45,933 bases of DNA from Devosia yakushimensis (GCF_030159855.1 NZ_BSNG01000002.1:1-45933), one strand, 5' to 3'. Shown: positions 7,609-16,760, counted from the first letter of the stretch. Notes: generated from the sequence alone by a model not told the origin. Program-made: numbers and translations.

Positions 7609-8862
7609 CTATTCGCGACCGGCAATGGCGCGGGCGAAATCGGCGGCGGCAAAGGGCTCGAGGTCATCCACGCCCTCGCCCACGCCGATGAAATGCACCG
7701 GCAGGCCAAACTTTTTGGCGATGGCGACGAGAATGCCGCCGCGAGCCGTGCCGTCCAGCTTGGTCATGACCAGCCCGGTGACCCCGGCGCGCTGGCCGAA
7801 GACCTCGGCCTGGCGCATGGCATTCTGGCCGGTGGTCGCATCCAGCGTCAAAAGCGTCGCATGGGGCGCCGAAGGATCGACCTTCTTGATGACCCGGATG
7901 ACCTTTTCGAGCTCGTTCATCAGCTCGTCGCGGTTCTGCAGGCGCCCGGCGGTGTCGATGATCAAAATGTCGCGAGTTTCGGCCTGGGCCTGGGTCATGG
8001 CATCGAAAGCAAGCCCCGACGCATCGGCCCCGGCTGGGCGGGCGATGACGGGGGCGCCGGTGCGCTGGCCCCAGATCTGCAGCTGTTCGATGGCGGCGGC
8101 ACGGAAGGTGTCGCCGGCGGCGAGCATGACCGACTTGCCCTCGGCGGCAAATTTTTGCGCCAGCTTGCCGATCGTTGTGGTCTTGCCTGAGCCATTGACC
8201 CCGATCATCAGGATGACGAAGGGTTTTTGCGCCGCATCGATCGCCAGCGGGCGGGCGACAGGGAGCAGGACCTTTTCCACCTCGGCGGCGAGCACGGCGC
8301 GGACGTCTTCGCCGGTCACATCCTTGTCGAAGCGGTCGCGGCGCAAGGCCTCGGTGATGGCGGAAGCCGTCTCGATGCCCAGATCGGCCTGGATCAGCAC
8401 GTCTTCCAGCTCATCGAGCGTTGCCGCATCGAGTTTGCGCTTGGTGAAAACCGAGGTGATCGAGCCGCTGAGCTGATCGGAGGAACGCTTGAGGCCGGAG
8501 GCGAGACGGGCAAACCAGCCCTGGCGCGGCGCTTCGGGCGCGGCGGGCGGGGGCGGTAGAACGCTATCGCGCTCGGCGCTGGCGGCTTGCTCGATGTCTT
8601 CGAGATAGTCGGGCGTGGTCTCGGGCGGGCCGGGGGGCGGGATTTCCTCGGGCTCCGGTTGCGGGACGGGCTCGGGTTCTGGCGCAGGAACCGCCGGTAC
8701 CGGCTCGGGGGGCAAAGGCGTGGGATCGACCGGTGGCGGCAGCTCCTGCGGCAATTCTGTGGGAAGCTCTGGCGGCGGAACGGGCTGCGGCGCAGGCGGG
8801 ACCGGCTGAACAGGGTCGCCACCGAACAATCGCTTGAAAAATCCCGGCTTCTTGTCGGTCAT
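7609..8862 (-). CDS. ftsY: Signal recognition particle receptor FtsY
   Basis: 417 aa. FtsY is the SRP receptor GTPase that docks Ffh-ribosome complexes at the inner membrane. The first ~115 residues are a Pro/Glu-rich, low-complexity A domain after a basic KKPGFFKRLFGG start that can contact lipids. The NG domain follows, with the P-loop GVNGSGKTTT (221-230), DTFRAAA (251-257), DTAGR (303-307) and TKLDGTARGG (367-376). The ATG at 8862 is preferred over the TTG just before it. Its partner ffh is encoded about 5 kb away on the other strand. Confidence 0.97.
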   Translation of the reverse strand: MTDKKPGFFKRLFGGDPVQPVPPAPQPVPPPELPTELPQELPPPVDPTPLPPEPVPAVPAPEPEPVPQPEPEEIPPPGPPETTPDYLEDIEQAASAERDSVLPPPPAAPEAPRQGWFARLASGLKRSSDQLSGSITSVFTKRKLDAATLDELEDVLIQADLGIETASAITEALRRDRFDKDVTGEDVRAVLAAEVEKVLLPVARPLAIDAAQKPFVILMIGVNGSGKTTTIGKLAQKFAAEGKSVMLAAGDTFRAAAIEQLQIWGQRTGAPVIARPAGADASGLAFDAMTQAQAETRDILIIDTAGRLQNRDELMNELEKVIRVIKKVDPSAPHATLLTLDATTGQNAMRQAEVFGQRAGVTGLVMTKLDGTARGGILVAIAKKFGLPVHFIGVGEGVDDLEPFAAADFARAIAGRE

Positions 8863-8913
8863 CAACGTGCTTTCACTTCTGATGGCGGTTCACCGAAGGC
8901 CCGCTCTTTTTAT

Positions 8914-8994
8914 GGGTCATCCCCGCGCAAGCGGGAACCTCCGTTTGCCACACTATCCTTGTAACAGAGGTTCCCGCTTGCGCGGGAATGACCC
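8914..8994. repeat. Family A twin-palindrome repeat (copy 1)
   Basis: Two arms in inverted orientation, GGTCATCCCCGCGCAAGCGG and CGCTTGCGCGGGAATGACC, separated by about 25 nt. Each arm is itself a small palindrome around GCGCAAGCG. It lies between the end of mtaB and the start of ftsY. The same architecture recurs seven more times in the window with small sequence changes. Confidence 0.9.
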
Positions 8995-9020
8995 TGTGGA
9001 GGAATAGCGGCCATTGGCTA

Positions 9021-10286
9021 TTATGCCGCCTCGCGCAGGGCTTCACCCACCAGGCCATCGGCGGCCGTCCTGGTGATGCGAACGGCCAGCAGCTCGCCCG
9101 GTTGCGCTTCCGGCACGGCGACCGGCACGAATTGTTCGGTGCGGCCCAGCCCATCGCGCTCGATCAGCACGTTTTCGACCGTACCGACGCGGCTGGCACA
9201 GAGCTTTTGGAACTGGGCTTCGCCCTCAGCCCGCAGGATTGCCGCACGGTCGCGCGCCACGCGCTTATTAACCTGGGGCATGCGCGCGGCCGGGGTGCCC
9301 TCGCGCGGCGAATAGGGGAAGACATGCAGATAGGTCAGGTCCGCCTCGGTGACGATCTTGCGGGTATTTTCGAACATGTCGTCGGTTTCGGTGGGGAAGC
9401 CGGCGATGATGTCGGCGCCGAACACCATTTCGGGGCGCAAAGCGCGGAGCTTGGCGACGATGGCCAGTGCGTCATCGCGTGAATGACGGCGCTTCATTCG
9501 CTTCAAAATCATGTCATCGCCCGATTGCAGCGACAGGTGCAGATGCGGCATCAGGCGGCGGTCGCTGGCGATGGCGTCATACAGCGCTTCATCCGCCTCG
9601 ATGGAATCGATCGAGGAAATGCGCAGCCGCGGCAGGTCCGGCACATGGCGCAGGATGGATTGGGTCAGTTTGCCCAGGGTCGGCGTGCCCGGCAGATCGG
9701 GGCCATAGGAGGTGATATCCACCCCGGTCAGCACCACTTCGCCATAGCCATTGGCGACGAGTTTTTTGACCTGATCGACCACCGCCCCCATGGGCACCGA
9801 GCGCGAGGGGCCACGGCCAAAGGGAATAATGCAAAACGTACAGCGGTGATCGCAGCCATTTTGCACCTGCACGAAGGCACGGGCGCGGCCATCCATGCCC
9901 TCGATGAGGTGGCCGGCGGTTTCCCGCACGCTCATGATGTCGTTGACCTGCACCTTGTCGTTCAGCGGCAGGCCGAACACCATGGGCTGGTAGCTCTCGG
10001 CCTTCATCTTGTCATTGTTGCCGATGACCAGATCGACTTCGGGCATGTCGCCGAAGGAGCGCGCTTCGGTCTGGGCGGCGCAGCCGGTGACGATGATGCG
10101 GGCCGCCGGATTGTCGCGGCGAGCCTTGCGCACGGCCTGCTTGGCCTGGCGCACGGCTTCGGCAGTCACCGCGCAGGTATTGACGATGATGGCATTGTCG
10201 AGCCCGGCCTTTTCGGCTTCGGCCTTCATCACCTCGGCTTCATAGGCATTGAGCCGGCAGCCGAATGTCAGGGTTTCGACGGCCAT
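9021..10286 (-). CDS. mtaB: tRNA t6A37 methylthiotransferase MtaB
   Basis: 421 aa. This is a radical-SAM enzyme that adds a methylthio group to t6A37 of tRNA, making ms2t6A. The N-terminal UPF0004 domain has its three cluster cysteines (FGCRLN, NTCAVT, TGCAAQ). The radical-SAM motif is CDHRCTFC in QNGCDHRCTFCIIPFGRG, and a TRAM-like C-terminal domain follows. The TFGCRLN start and length separate it from MiaB. I chose the ATG at 10286, which overlaps the dapF stop by one base (TGATG); a longer upstream reading would lie inside dapF. Genes dapF and mtaB therefore form a coupled pair, as in many Rhizobiales. Confidence 0.96.
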   Translation of the reverse strand: MAVETLTFGCRLNAYEAEVMKAEAEKAGLDNAIIVNTCAVTAEAVRQAKQAVRKARRDNPAARIIVTGCAAQTEARSFGDMPEVDLVIGNNDKMKAESYQPMVFGLPLNDKVQVNDIMSVRETAGHLIEGMDGRARAFVQVQNGCDHRCTFCIIPFGRGPSRSVPMGAVVDQVKKLVANGYGEVVLTGVDITSYGPDLPGTPTLGKLTQSILRHVPDLPRLRISSIDSIEADEALYDAIASDRRLMPHLHLSLQSGDDMILKRMKRRHSRDDALAIVAKLRALRPEMVFGADIIAGFPTETDDMFENTRKIVTEADLTYLHVFPYSPREGTPAARMPQVNKRVARDRAAILRAEGEAQFQKLCASRVGTVENVLIERDGLGRTEQFVPVAVPEAQPGELLAVRITRTAADGLVGEALREAA

Positions 10287-11161
10287 CAGGCCGCTTCCTC
10301 GGCGCGGGTCCAGAGGCCGGTGGCGGGGTCGAGCGTGCCGGTCCATTCGCGTTCGGCCGGGCCGGTCAGCACGACATGGTCGTCGGCCCGCCATTCGACC
10401 GTGAGGTCGCCGCCGGGCAGAGTGACGGTCGCCTTGCGGGCAGTGCGGCGGGTGCGGGCGCCATTGACCAATGCGGCGCAGGCGGCAGTGCCACAGGCTT
10501 CGGTGAGGCCGGCGCCGCGTTCCCAGGTGCGCAGGATGATGCGATCTGGTGTCACCACCTGGGCAATCGAGATATTGGCCCGCTCGGGAAAGATGGGATG
10601 GTTTTCCAGCATGGGGCCGAAACGGTCCAGCGCATAGGTCCAGACGTCGTCATGCACCCAGAAGGTGGCATGCGGATTGCCCATGGAGGCAACCGATGGG
10701 GAGTGCAGGACCGGCGCGTCGATAGGGCCGATCTGCAATTCGATCTTGCGGGTATCGGCGAATTCCTCGGCCAGCGGAATATCGTACCAGGCCAGCTTGG
10801 GCGTGCCCATATCGACGGTGATCAACCCGTCTCCATGTTCCTCGCCGAACAGGATGCCGGCCAGCGTTTCGAAGGTGAAGGACTTCTGCTCGCCTTCGGT
10901 GGCCAGGAATTGCACGACGCAGCGCATGCCATTGCCACAGGCCTGGGCCAGGCTGCCATCGGAATTGATGATCTCGATATAATGGGCGGTGCCGGGGGTC
11001 CTGGGATCATGGATGGCCATGATCTGATCGAACTTGGTGCCCGGGGCGGCATTGATGGCGATGGCGGCAGCAGGCGTCACCCGATCGGCGCGGCCGCGCA
11101 TATCGGCCACGATGATCTGGTTGCCCAGTCCGTTCATCTTGAGAAACGGCACGCCGTTCAC
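10286..11161 (-). CDS. dapF: Diaminopimelate epimerase
   Basis: 291 aa. It interconverts LL- and meso-diaminopimelate for peptidoglycan and lysine synthesis. The two catalytic cysteines are present in AQACGNGMRC and TEACGTAACAA, and the FLKMNGLGNQI start is typical (NGLGN is the family's substrate loop). The start is a GTG at 11161 with GAGG just upstream; an earlier in-frame codon adds 20 residues without family similarity. Its stop overlaps the mtaB start. No other lysine-branch gene is adjacent, although asd, the branch entry, lies about 21 kb downstream. Confidence 0.97.
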   Translation of the reverse strand: MNGVPFLKMNGLGNQIIVADMRGRADRVTPAAAIAINAAPGTKFDQIMAIHDPRTPGTAHYIEIINSDGSLAQACGNGMRCVVQFLATEGEQKSFTFETLAGILFGEEHGDGLITVDMGTPKLAWYDIPLAEEFADTRKIELQIGPIDAPVLHSPSVASMGNPHATFWVHDDVWTYALDRFGPMLENHPIFPERANISIAQVVTPDRIILRTWERGAGLTEACGTAACAALVNGARTRRTARKATVTLPGGDLTVEWRADDHVVLTGPAEREWTGTLDPATGLWTRAEEAA

Positions 11162-11246
11162 TTGTCGCCTCGTCCAAAGGATAGTCCGCTCATCGGCCCT
11201 ATATGGCGGAAGTGCCGCCAAATTGCCAGTGTCGCCCCATCATAGC

Positions 11247-12431
11247 TCAGCCGCGCAGGCGGAACACCTGGCGGCGCAGCCATTTCGCCGCGCTCCAGAA
11301 GGCCGGGGTCTGTTTGACCAGGCGCTTGAGGGCATCGCGGCGCTCCATGGCGGCGGCGGCCAGCCTTCCGCGCCCGGTCAGCGCGATGAGGCTGTGATAG
11401 ACCGGGGCGGGTTCGGTCCACTCGATCTTATAGTCGAAATCGCCCAGGCCCATATCGAAGGTCACAAAGCCCGAGGCGTTGAGGTCGTCCATCAATCCGG
11501 CCACCAGCACGGCGCTGAGACTATATTTGGCGGCCGGGCCGGACGCGGTCGAATTGATATATTGGGAATAGTGATTGCCCGCCGTCGCGCCCCAGCAGGT
11601 GGCCAGAATTTCCTCGCCGGCATAAAGGGCGTGAAGGCACATGGCGGGCCGGTATTGGCCGAAGCTTTGGGCTGTCAGGTCGCGGAACAGGGCGACGAAA
11701 CCGGCATCGGCGAAAATATTGCGCACGCCCATTTCGGCAAAGCGCTCGCCGCGCTGGGTCAGGAAAACCTGATGTACAGAAGAGAGCGTTGCCGGATCGG
11801 CGATCCGTACCACGCGCACCGGGCCATAGGTTTCCTCCAGCCGCCGCACGCTGCGCCTGATATTGCCGCGGCGCTTGGTGGTGAGACGGTGCTCGATATA
11901 GGGCGGCGGGGTGGGGCCGATCGTGGTGAGGTAGAGATGGGAGGCGGCCAGCGCCTGGGCCAGCGGCAGCACGATATTGGCATAGCCCTGCCAGGTGGCG
12001 GGCTGGTCGTTGAGCGAGAGCAGGTCGACGCCCCCGGCCGCCCGGCCGATGGCCTGGAGCAGGCCGCGCAAGGTGGCGGGGTCGGGCGCGAAGCCGGGCA
12101 GGGCCAGCAGCCAATCACTATTGGATTGCTTGGTACCCAAGAGGCGGGCCCGGGCGACGCCGAAGCGGCGTTCGATAGCCAGTGGCAGCAGGGCCATGGG
12201 CTGGCCATGATCGCGGATGAGGGCAATGGCAATGCGGTCCGCGGTTTCGGTGCCCGAGGCGATCAGCGCTGCGATCCAGTCAAAGCGCTGGTAGGGCGTC
12301 AGTACGGCGTCCTGTTCAAGCGCGCGCCAGCCGGCTTCGGCCGCTTCGAGCGTGTCGAACAGCACAAAGTCCAGTTCCGGTCCGGCCAGAGAGGCCGGGC
12401 TCGATTGCATCTGCCCCGAAAGCAAGCTCAT
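11247..12431 (-). CDS. GNAT-type acetyltransferase of the BcsL/CelD family
   Basis: 394 aa. The layout is that of the family annotated as acetyltransferases involved in cellulose or polysaccharide biosynthesis. There is an N-terminal half with the ALEQDAVLTPYQRFDWI segment and a C-terminal Acetyltransf_6-like domain with RRGNIRRSVRRLEETYG. A further block (YAGEEILATCWGA through the FVTFDMGLGDFDYKIEWTE region) matches the typical substrate/CoA half. It ends with a basic stretch (KWLRRQVFRLRG). No polysaccharide genes are adjacent, so the substrate is unknown. It is divergent from the methyltransferase upstream and ends 85 bp before dapF. Confidence 0.85.
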   Translation of the reverse strand: MSLLSGQMQSSPASLAGPELDFVLFDTLEAAEAGWRALEQDAVLTPYQRFDWIAALIASGTETADRIAIALIRDHGQPMALLPLAIERRFGVARARLLGTKQSNSDWLLALPGFAPDPATLRGLLQAIGRAAGGVDLLSLNDQPATWQGYANIVLPLAQALAASHLYLTTIGPTPPPYIEHRLTTKRRGNIRRSVRRLEETYGPVRVVRIADPATLSSVHQVFLTQRGERFAEMGVRNIFADAGFVALFRDLTAQSFGQYRPAMCLHALYAGEEILATCWGATAGNHYSQYINSTASGPAAKYSLSAVLVAGLMDDLNASGFVTFDMGLGDFDYKIEWTEPAPVYHSLIALTGRGRLAAAAMERRDALKRLVKQTPAFWSAAKWLRRQVFRLRG

Positions 12432-12521
12432 CGGTGGGGGCGCACTCCATCTTCGTCACCTAGCCGCAGGGGCAAGATAGGGGCAAAAGGGCACGAATTG
12501 ATTAATCGGGACGCGAGGATC

Positions 12522-13079
12522 ATGCGGCATCCCGCCGCCCGGCTTGACGGCGGGGCGGCAAGCGCCCGAAACTGGCGCATGCCTAGCGCTTCTCGTCATG
12601 ATGCGGCGGTGGCCGCCCTCGATGCCTATGAACCCAAAACCGTGCTCGAAGTGGGTTGCGGCCATGGCGTGGCTGTGCGCCTGCTGCTGGCCCGGCCGGA
12701 CATAGTCCGCGTCACCGCGCTTGATCGCTCGGCCAAGATGATTGCGGCGGTTGCAGCAAGCGCCCCGGAGGCATTGGCCTCAGGACGATTGGCCCTGCGC
12801 GCCGAGCCCTTGGAAGCAGCCGATTTCGGCGGCGAACGGTTCGACGCCATTATCGCGGTCAATGTGGATTTCAACCTGCGGCTGGGCGAGCGCTGGCCGG
12901 GCCTGCTCAAATCCCTGCTGCAGCCAGGCGGCGTTATCGCATTGGCTTTCGAGCCGCCGCCGGGCAGCGGCAAGGGTGAAGCCTTTTCTAGTCTGTCGCG
13001 GCAGCGGCTGGAGGCGGCGGGCCTGGCAGTCGGTATCGAAAAGGTGGCGGGCAATGTCACCGTCATCCTCGCGCGGTGA
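12522..13079 (+). CDS. Class I SAM-dependent methyltransferase
   Basis: 185 aa with this start. The SAM-binding motif I is VLEVGCGHGVAVRLL, motif II is VTALDRSAKMIAA, and motif IV is FDAIIAVNVDFNLRLG, followed by LLQPGGVIALAFEPP. This is a compact Rossmann methyltransferase without an obvious substrate-recognition domain. The ATG at 12522 has GAGG a few bases upstream; a second ATG at 12579 would give 166 aa and cannot be excluded. It is divergent from the acetyltransferase and upstream of ffh. The substrate cannot be told from sequence. Confidence 0.8.
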   Translation: MRHPAARLDGGAASARNWRMPSASRHDAAVAALDAYEPKTVLEVGCGHGVAVRLLLARPDIVRVTALDRSAKMIAAVAASAPEALASGRLALRAEPLEAADFGGERFDAIIAVNVDFNLRLGERWPGLLKSLLQPGGVIALAFEPPPGSGKGEAFSSLSRQRLEAAGLAVGIEKVAGNVTVILAR

Positions 13080-13105
13080 AAGGGGAGCCGGTTTGCCGCC
13101 ATTCC

Positions 13106-13134
13106 TTGACTCCGGCGCGGCTTTCCCCTAAACG
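13106..13134 (+). promoter_or_regulatory. Candidate sigma-70 promoter of ffh-rpsP
   Basis: TTGACT and TAAACG are separated by 17 bp, matching the alphaproteobacterial CTTGAC-N17 pattern at the -35 but only loosely at the -10. It would leave a leader of about 160 nt before ffh. This is by eye only. Confidence 0.35.
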
Positions 13135-13301
13135 CAGCCCATTCATCAGGCTTGCTCCTGACCAGCCGACCGGGACCCCAAGGGTATAAAACGATCCCGG
13201 AGGCCACCATCCGCCAGCGCGTTGCGCCCGCGGGTGGGTTTGGCGTTTGGACTGATGGATCCTATGTCTCGCGGAACACTCCGCAGAGAAGGACCAAAAA
13301 T

Positions 13302-14879
13302 ATGTTCGAGAGCCTTTCCGACCGGCTTGGCAAAATCTTCGATGGACTGCGGGGCCGCGGTGCGCTCAATGCGACCGATGTCGAGGCAGCGCTGCGCGAA
13401 ATCCGCCGCGCGCTGATCGAGGCCGACGTTTCGCTCGAAGTGGTCCGCGCCTTTGTCGAACAGGTCAAGGACCGCGCCGTGGGCGCCGAGGTCACCCGTT
13501 CGGTGACCCCGGGCCAGCAGGTGGTCAAGATCGTCCACGACGAACTGGTCGCCGTTTTGGGCGAGACCGCCGTCGCCATCGATCTCAATGCCCCCGCGCC
13601 GGTCACTCTGCTGATGGTGGGCCTGCAGGGCTCGGGCAAGACCACGACCACGGCAAAAATCGCCAAGCGTCTCAAGGACCGCCAGAAGAAAAAGGTGCTG
13701 CTGGCCTCGCTCGATACGCGCCGTCCGGCGGCCATGGAGCAGCTGGCCGTGCTGGGCGAGCAGGTGGGCGTCGACACGCTCCCTATCGTCACCGGCGAAA
13801 ATCCGGTGCAGATCGCCCGCCGCGCCGAGCGCGAAGGCCGGCTGGGCGGCTATGACGTGCTCATTCTCGATACGGCGGGCCGCACCCATATCGATGAAGA
13901 GCTGATGGCCGAAACGGTCGAGATCAAGGCCATCGCCAAGCCGCACGAAATCCTGTTGGTCGTCGACGCCCTCACGGGTCAGGACGCGATCAATGTGGCG
14001 CGCAGCTTCGATAGCCGGCTCGATGTGACCGGTATCGTTCTGACCCGCGTCGACGGCGATGGCCGTGGCGGCGCGGCGCTGTCGATGCGCGCGGCGACCG
14101 GCAAGCCGATCAAGCTGATCGGCACGGGCGAAAAGATGGATGGGCTGGACGATTTCCACCCTTCCCGCATTGCCGACCGTATCCTGGGCATGGGCGATAT
14201 TGTCAGCCTCGTGGAAAAAGCGGCCGAGCATGTGTCGGCCGAAGATGCCCAGCGCATGGCCAAGAAGCTCAAAAAGGGCTCCTTCGACCTCGACGACCTG
14301 CGCAACCAGCTGATCCAGATGAAGAAGATGGGCGGCATGGGCGGGCTGATGGGCCTGATGCCGGGCATGGGCCAGATGAAAAAGGCCATGGCCAATTCCA
14401 ATATCGACGAGAAGGTGTTCGACCGCCAGATCGCCATCATCAATTCGATGACCAGGAAAGAGCGGGCCGAGCCCGACCTGCTCAATGCTTCCCGCCGCAA
14501 GCGCATTGCCGCCGGCGCGGGTGTCGAGGTCAGCGAAATCAACAAGCTGGCCAAGCAGCACCGCCAGATGGCCGATATGATGAAAAAGGTTTCCAAGGGC
14601 GGCATGGGCGCGCTTGGAGGCATGTTCGGCGGCAAGATGGGGGGCATGCTCGGCGGCATGCCTGATATGTCCAAGATGGACCCGGCCCAGCTCGAACAGA
14701 TGGCCCGCCAGGCCGGTATCGATCCCAAGCAGCTGCAGGGCCTGCCCCAGGCGCAGCCGCAGATCGCCCAGAAGCTGCCCAGCGATGTCGGCTCGCTGCT
14801 CAAATCCGCCCCCGGCCTGCCAGGCCTGGGTGGCGCTCCCCGTTTCCCCGGCCTTCCCGGCCTGGGCAAAAAGAAATAA
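13302..14879 (+). CDS. ffh: Signal recognition particle protein Ffh
   Basis: 525 aa. Ffh binds 4.5S RNA and signal sequences of nascent inner-membrane proteins. The N domain (LSDRLGKIFDGLRGRG) is followed by the GTPase with GLQGSGKTTTTAKIA, DTRRPAAMEQL, DTAGRTHID and TRVDGDGRGGAAL. The M domain from about residue 325 is Met/Gly/Lys-rich (MKKMGGMGGLMGLM) and ends with an unusually long Met/Gly/Pro tail. The ATG at 13302 has AGAAGGACC upstream. The gene is followed by rpsP after about 30 bp, the usual ffh-rpsP order. FtsY, its receptor, is also in this window. Confidence 0.98.
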   Translation: MFESLSDRLGKIFDGLRGRGALNATDVEAALREIRRALIEADVSLEVVRAFVEQVKDRAVGAEVTRSVTPGQQVVKIVHDELVAVLGETAVAIDLNAPAPVTLLMVGLQGSGKTTTTAKIAKRLKDRQKKKVLLASLDTRRPAAMEQLAVLGEQVGVDTLPIVTGENPVQIARRAEREGRLGGYDVLILDTAGRTHIDEELMAETVEIKAIAKPHEILLVVDALTGQDAINVARSFDSRLDVTGIVLTRVDGDGRGGAALSMRAATGKPIKLIGTGEKMDGLDDFHPSRIADRILGMGDIVSLVEKAAEHVSAEDAQRMAKKLKKGSFDLDDLRNQLIQMKKMGGMGGLMGLMPGMGQMKKAMANSNIDEKVFDRQIAIINSMTRKERAEPDLLNASRRKRIAAGAGVEVSEINKLAKQHRQMADMMKKVSKGGMGALGGMFGGKMGGMLGGMPDMSKMDPAQLEQMARQAGIDPKQLQGLPQAQPQIAQKLPSDVGSLLKSAPGLPGLGGAPRFPGLPGLGKKK

Positions 14880-14910
14880 TCCGATTTAGCTAACCTCAAG
14901 GAAAACCAGA

Positions 14911-15285
14911 ATGTCCCTCAAGATCCGTCTCGCCCGTGGCGGCACCAAGAAGCGCCCCTTCTACCACATCGTGATTGCCGATGCCCGTTCGCCCCGCGAT
15001 GGCCGTTTCATCGAAAAGATCGGCACGTTTAACCCGCTGCTGGCCAAGGACGCCGAGAACCGCGTCGTGCTGAACACCGAACGCGCCACCCATTGGGTCG
15101 GCGTTGGCGCCCAGCCGACCGACCGCGTGCTGCGTTTCCTGGATGCTGCCGGCGTTGCCAAGCGCGATGCCCGCAACAACCCGAACAAGGCCAAGCCCGG
15201 CGCCAAGGCCACCGAGCGCGCTGAAGAAAAGGCCGCCAAGGCCGCTGCCGCCAATGCTCCCGCTGAGGAAGCTTCGGCCGAATAA
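14911..15285 (+). CDS. rpsP: Small ribosomal subunit protein bS16
   Basis: 124 aa. The core (about residues 1-85) has the bS16 hallmarks: MSLKIRLARGGTKKRPFYHI, DARSPRDGRFIEKIGTFNP, and AQPTDRVLRFL. The Ala/Lys/Glu-rich tail after residue 90 is common in alphaproteobacteria. The start has AAGGAAAACCAG upstream. In most bacteria rpsP is followed by rimM, trmD and rplS; here a strong terminator and the convergent leuB gene follow directly, so that block lies elsewhere. Confidence 0.98.
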   Translation: MSLKIRLARGGTKKRPFYHIVIADARSPRDGRFIEKIGTFNPLLAKDAENRVVLNTERATHWVGVGAQPTDRVLRFLDAAGVAKRDARNNPNKAKPGAKATERAEEKAAKAAAANAPAEEASAE

Positions 15286-15304
15286 ATTTGGCCGTTTGAT
15301 TATG

Positions 15305-15338
15305 AAAAAGCCCCGGTGCGTGAGCGCCGGGGCTTTTT
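15305..15338 (+). terminator. Intrinsic terminator after ffh-rpsP
   Basis: AAAAAGCCCCGG pairs with CCGGGGCTTTTT around a 10-nt loop, giving a GC-rich stem followed by a T-run on the plus strand. It lies 20 nt after the rpsP stop. The A-run on the other side could also let it act on the minus strand after leuB. Confidence 0.9.
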
Positions 15339-15392
15339 ATTTTGTGCACATCGTGGGTGCGGGGCCGTTCGCGCATAGCGCTAAGATCGGAG

Positions 15393-15507
15393 TACCCCCT
15401 CCTAGCCTCCCCCTGATAAGGGGAGGGACTGCGCGGTGGCTGGGGCAGGATCGTGCCAAAGGCCCGATCTGTTCCTCCCCTTATCAGGGGGAGGTTAGGA
15501 GGGGGTA
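15393..15507. repeat. Family C inverted repeat (copy 1)
   Basis: Two ~35-nt arms, containing CCTCCCCCTGATAAGGGGAG and CTCCCCTTATCAGGGGGAGG and flanked by CCCCTCCTAG / TTAGGAGGGGG, are inverted copies separated by ~45 nt. Each arm also contains its own CCCC/GGGG palindrome. It lies between the rpsP terminator and the end of leuB. Confidence 0.85.
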
Positions 15508-15517
15508 TTCTTTCTTC

Positions 15518-16618
15518 CTAGGCCTTGAGCTTCGCCAAAACCGCCGCCCCCATCTCTTCGGTACCAACCGTCTTGCGATTGTCCTGGGCAATATCGCCGG
15601 TGCGCAACCCGTCGCTGAGCACGGCCGAAATGGCGTTCTCGATCCGGGTGGCCAGCTCGATCATGCCGAAGCTGTAGCGCAGGGCCATGGCGACCGAGGC
15701 GATCATGGCGATGGGGTTGGCGATGCCCTTTCCGGCAATGTCGGGGGCCGAGCCGTGTACGGGCTCGTAGAAGGCCTTGCGCTTGCCGGTGACCGGGTCG
15801 GGGGCGCCGAGCGAGGCCGAGGGGAGCATGCCGAGCGAGCCGGTGAGCATGGCGGCAACGTCGGAGAGGATGTCGCCGAAGAGGTTGTCGGTGACCATGA
15901 CGTCGAATTGCTTGGGGTTGCGGACAAGCTGCATGGCGGCATTGTCGGCCAGGATGTGGTGCAGCTCGATATCGGAATAGTCCTTGCCGACCTGCTTGAC
16001 CACTTCGTCCCAGAGGACACCCGACTTCATCACGTTCTTCTTGTCGGCGGAATGGACCTTGCCGGAGCGGGTGCGGGCCAGATCGAAGGCGACGCGGGCG
16101 ATGCGGTCGATTTCATAGGTCTCGTAGACCTGGGTGTCGATCGCGCGCTTCTGGCCATTTTCCAGATCGGTAATGGTCTTGGGCTCGCCGAAATAGACGC
16201 CGCCGGTCAGTTCGCGCACGATCAGGATATCGAGGCCCTCGACCAGTTCGCGCTTGAGCGAGGAGGCATCGGCCAAAGCCGGGTAGCAGATGGCGGGGCG
16301 CAGATTGGCGAAAACCGCCATTTCCTTGCGCAGGCGCAACAGCGCCGCTTCGGGGCGATGCTCATAGGGGACATTGTCCCATTTCGGCCCGCCCACGGCG
16401 CCGAAGATCACCGCGTCGGCATTGAGCGCCTTTTGCGTATCTTCGTCGGTGATGGCCACCTGATGCTTGTCATAGGCCGAACCGCCGGCAAGACCGCTAT
16501 CGGTGGAGAAATCGGTGAGCTGCTCTTGGTTGGTCCAGGCGATCAGCTTTTCGACCTCGACCATGATCTCGGTGCCGATGCCGTCGCCGGGCAACAGGAA
16601 TAGGGAATGGGTGGCCAA
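15518..16618 (-). CDS. leuB: 3-isopropylmalate dehydrogenase
   Basis: 366 aa. It catalyses NAD-dependent oxidative decarboxylation of 3-isopropylmalate in leucine synthesis. Family blocks are LFLLPGDGIGTEI, FGAVGGPKWDNVP, the catalytic Tyr in ELTGGVYFGEP, the metal/substrate Asp in VTDNLFGDILSD, and the NAD-binding PVHGSAPDIAGKGIANPIA. The start is a TTG at 16618 with GAGGAG five bases upstream; the longer reading starts inside the promoter region. leuD is encoded about 3.2 kb away on the same strand, and leuC is not in the window. Confidence 0.98.
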   Translation of the reverse strand: MATHSLFLLPGDGIGTEIMVEVEKLIAWTNQEQLTDFSTDSGLAGGSAYDKHQVAITDEDTQKALNADAVIFGAVGGPKWDNVPYEHRPEAALLRLRKEMAVFANLRPAICYPALADASSLKRELVEGLDILIVRELTGGVYFGEPKTITDLENGQKRAIDTQVYETYEIDRIARVAFDLARTRSGKVHSADKKNVMKSGVLWDEVVKQVGKDYSDIELHHILADNAAMQLVRNPKQFDVMVTDNLFGDILSDVAAMLTGSLGMLPSASLGAPDPVTGKRKAFYEPVHGSAPDIAGKGIANPIAMIASVAMALRYSFGMIELATRIENAISAVLSDGLRTGDIAQDNRKTVGTEEMGAAVLAKLKA

Positions 16619-16657
16619 TGTGTGCTCCTCGCCGTACTGGTGGTTACGCCCGGGCGC

Positions 16658-16686
16658 ACATAGAGGCATTTTGTGGTCCGGTGCAA
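16658..16686 (-). promoter_or_regulatory. Candidate sigma-70 promoter of leuB
   Basis: On the minus strand TTGCAC (16686-16681) and CTATGT (16663-16658) are separated by exactly 17 bp, giving a predicted start about 30 nt before the TTG codon. No leucine-rich leader ORF is visible between them. Confidence 0.45.
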
Positions 16687-16760
16687 GGGTGCAGGGCCCC
16701 GGATCGGTTCGCCGGCAAAGGAAAAGCGGGCTTCTTGTGGTTGGGGAGCCCCGATCTGCC

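Noticed and set aside
11034..12521. N-terminal extension of the methyltransferase frame
   Set aside because: The long upstream part is antisense to dapF and the acetyltransferase; only the portion from about 12522 has methyltransferase motifs.
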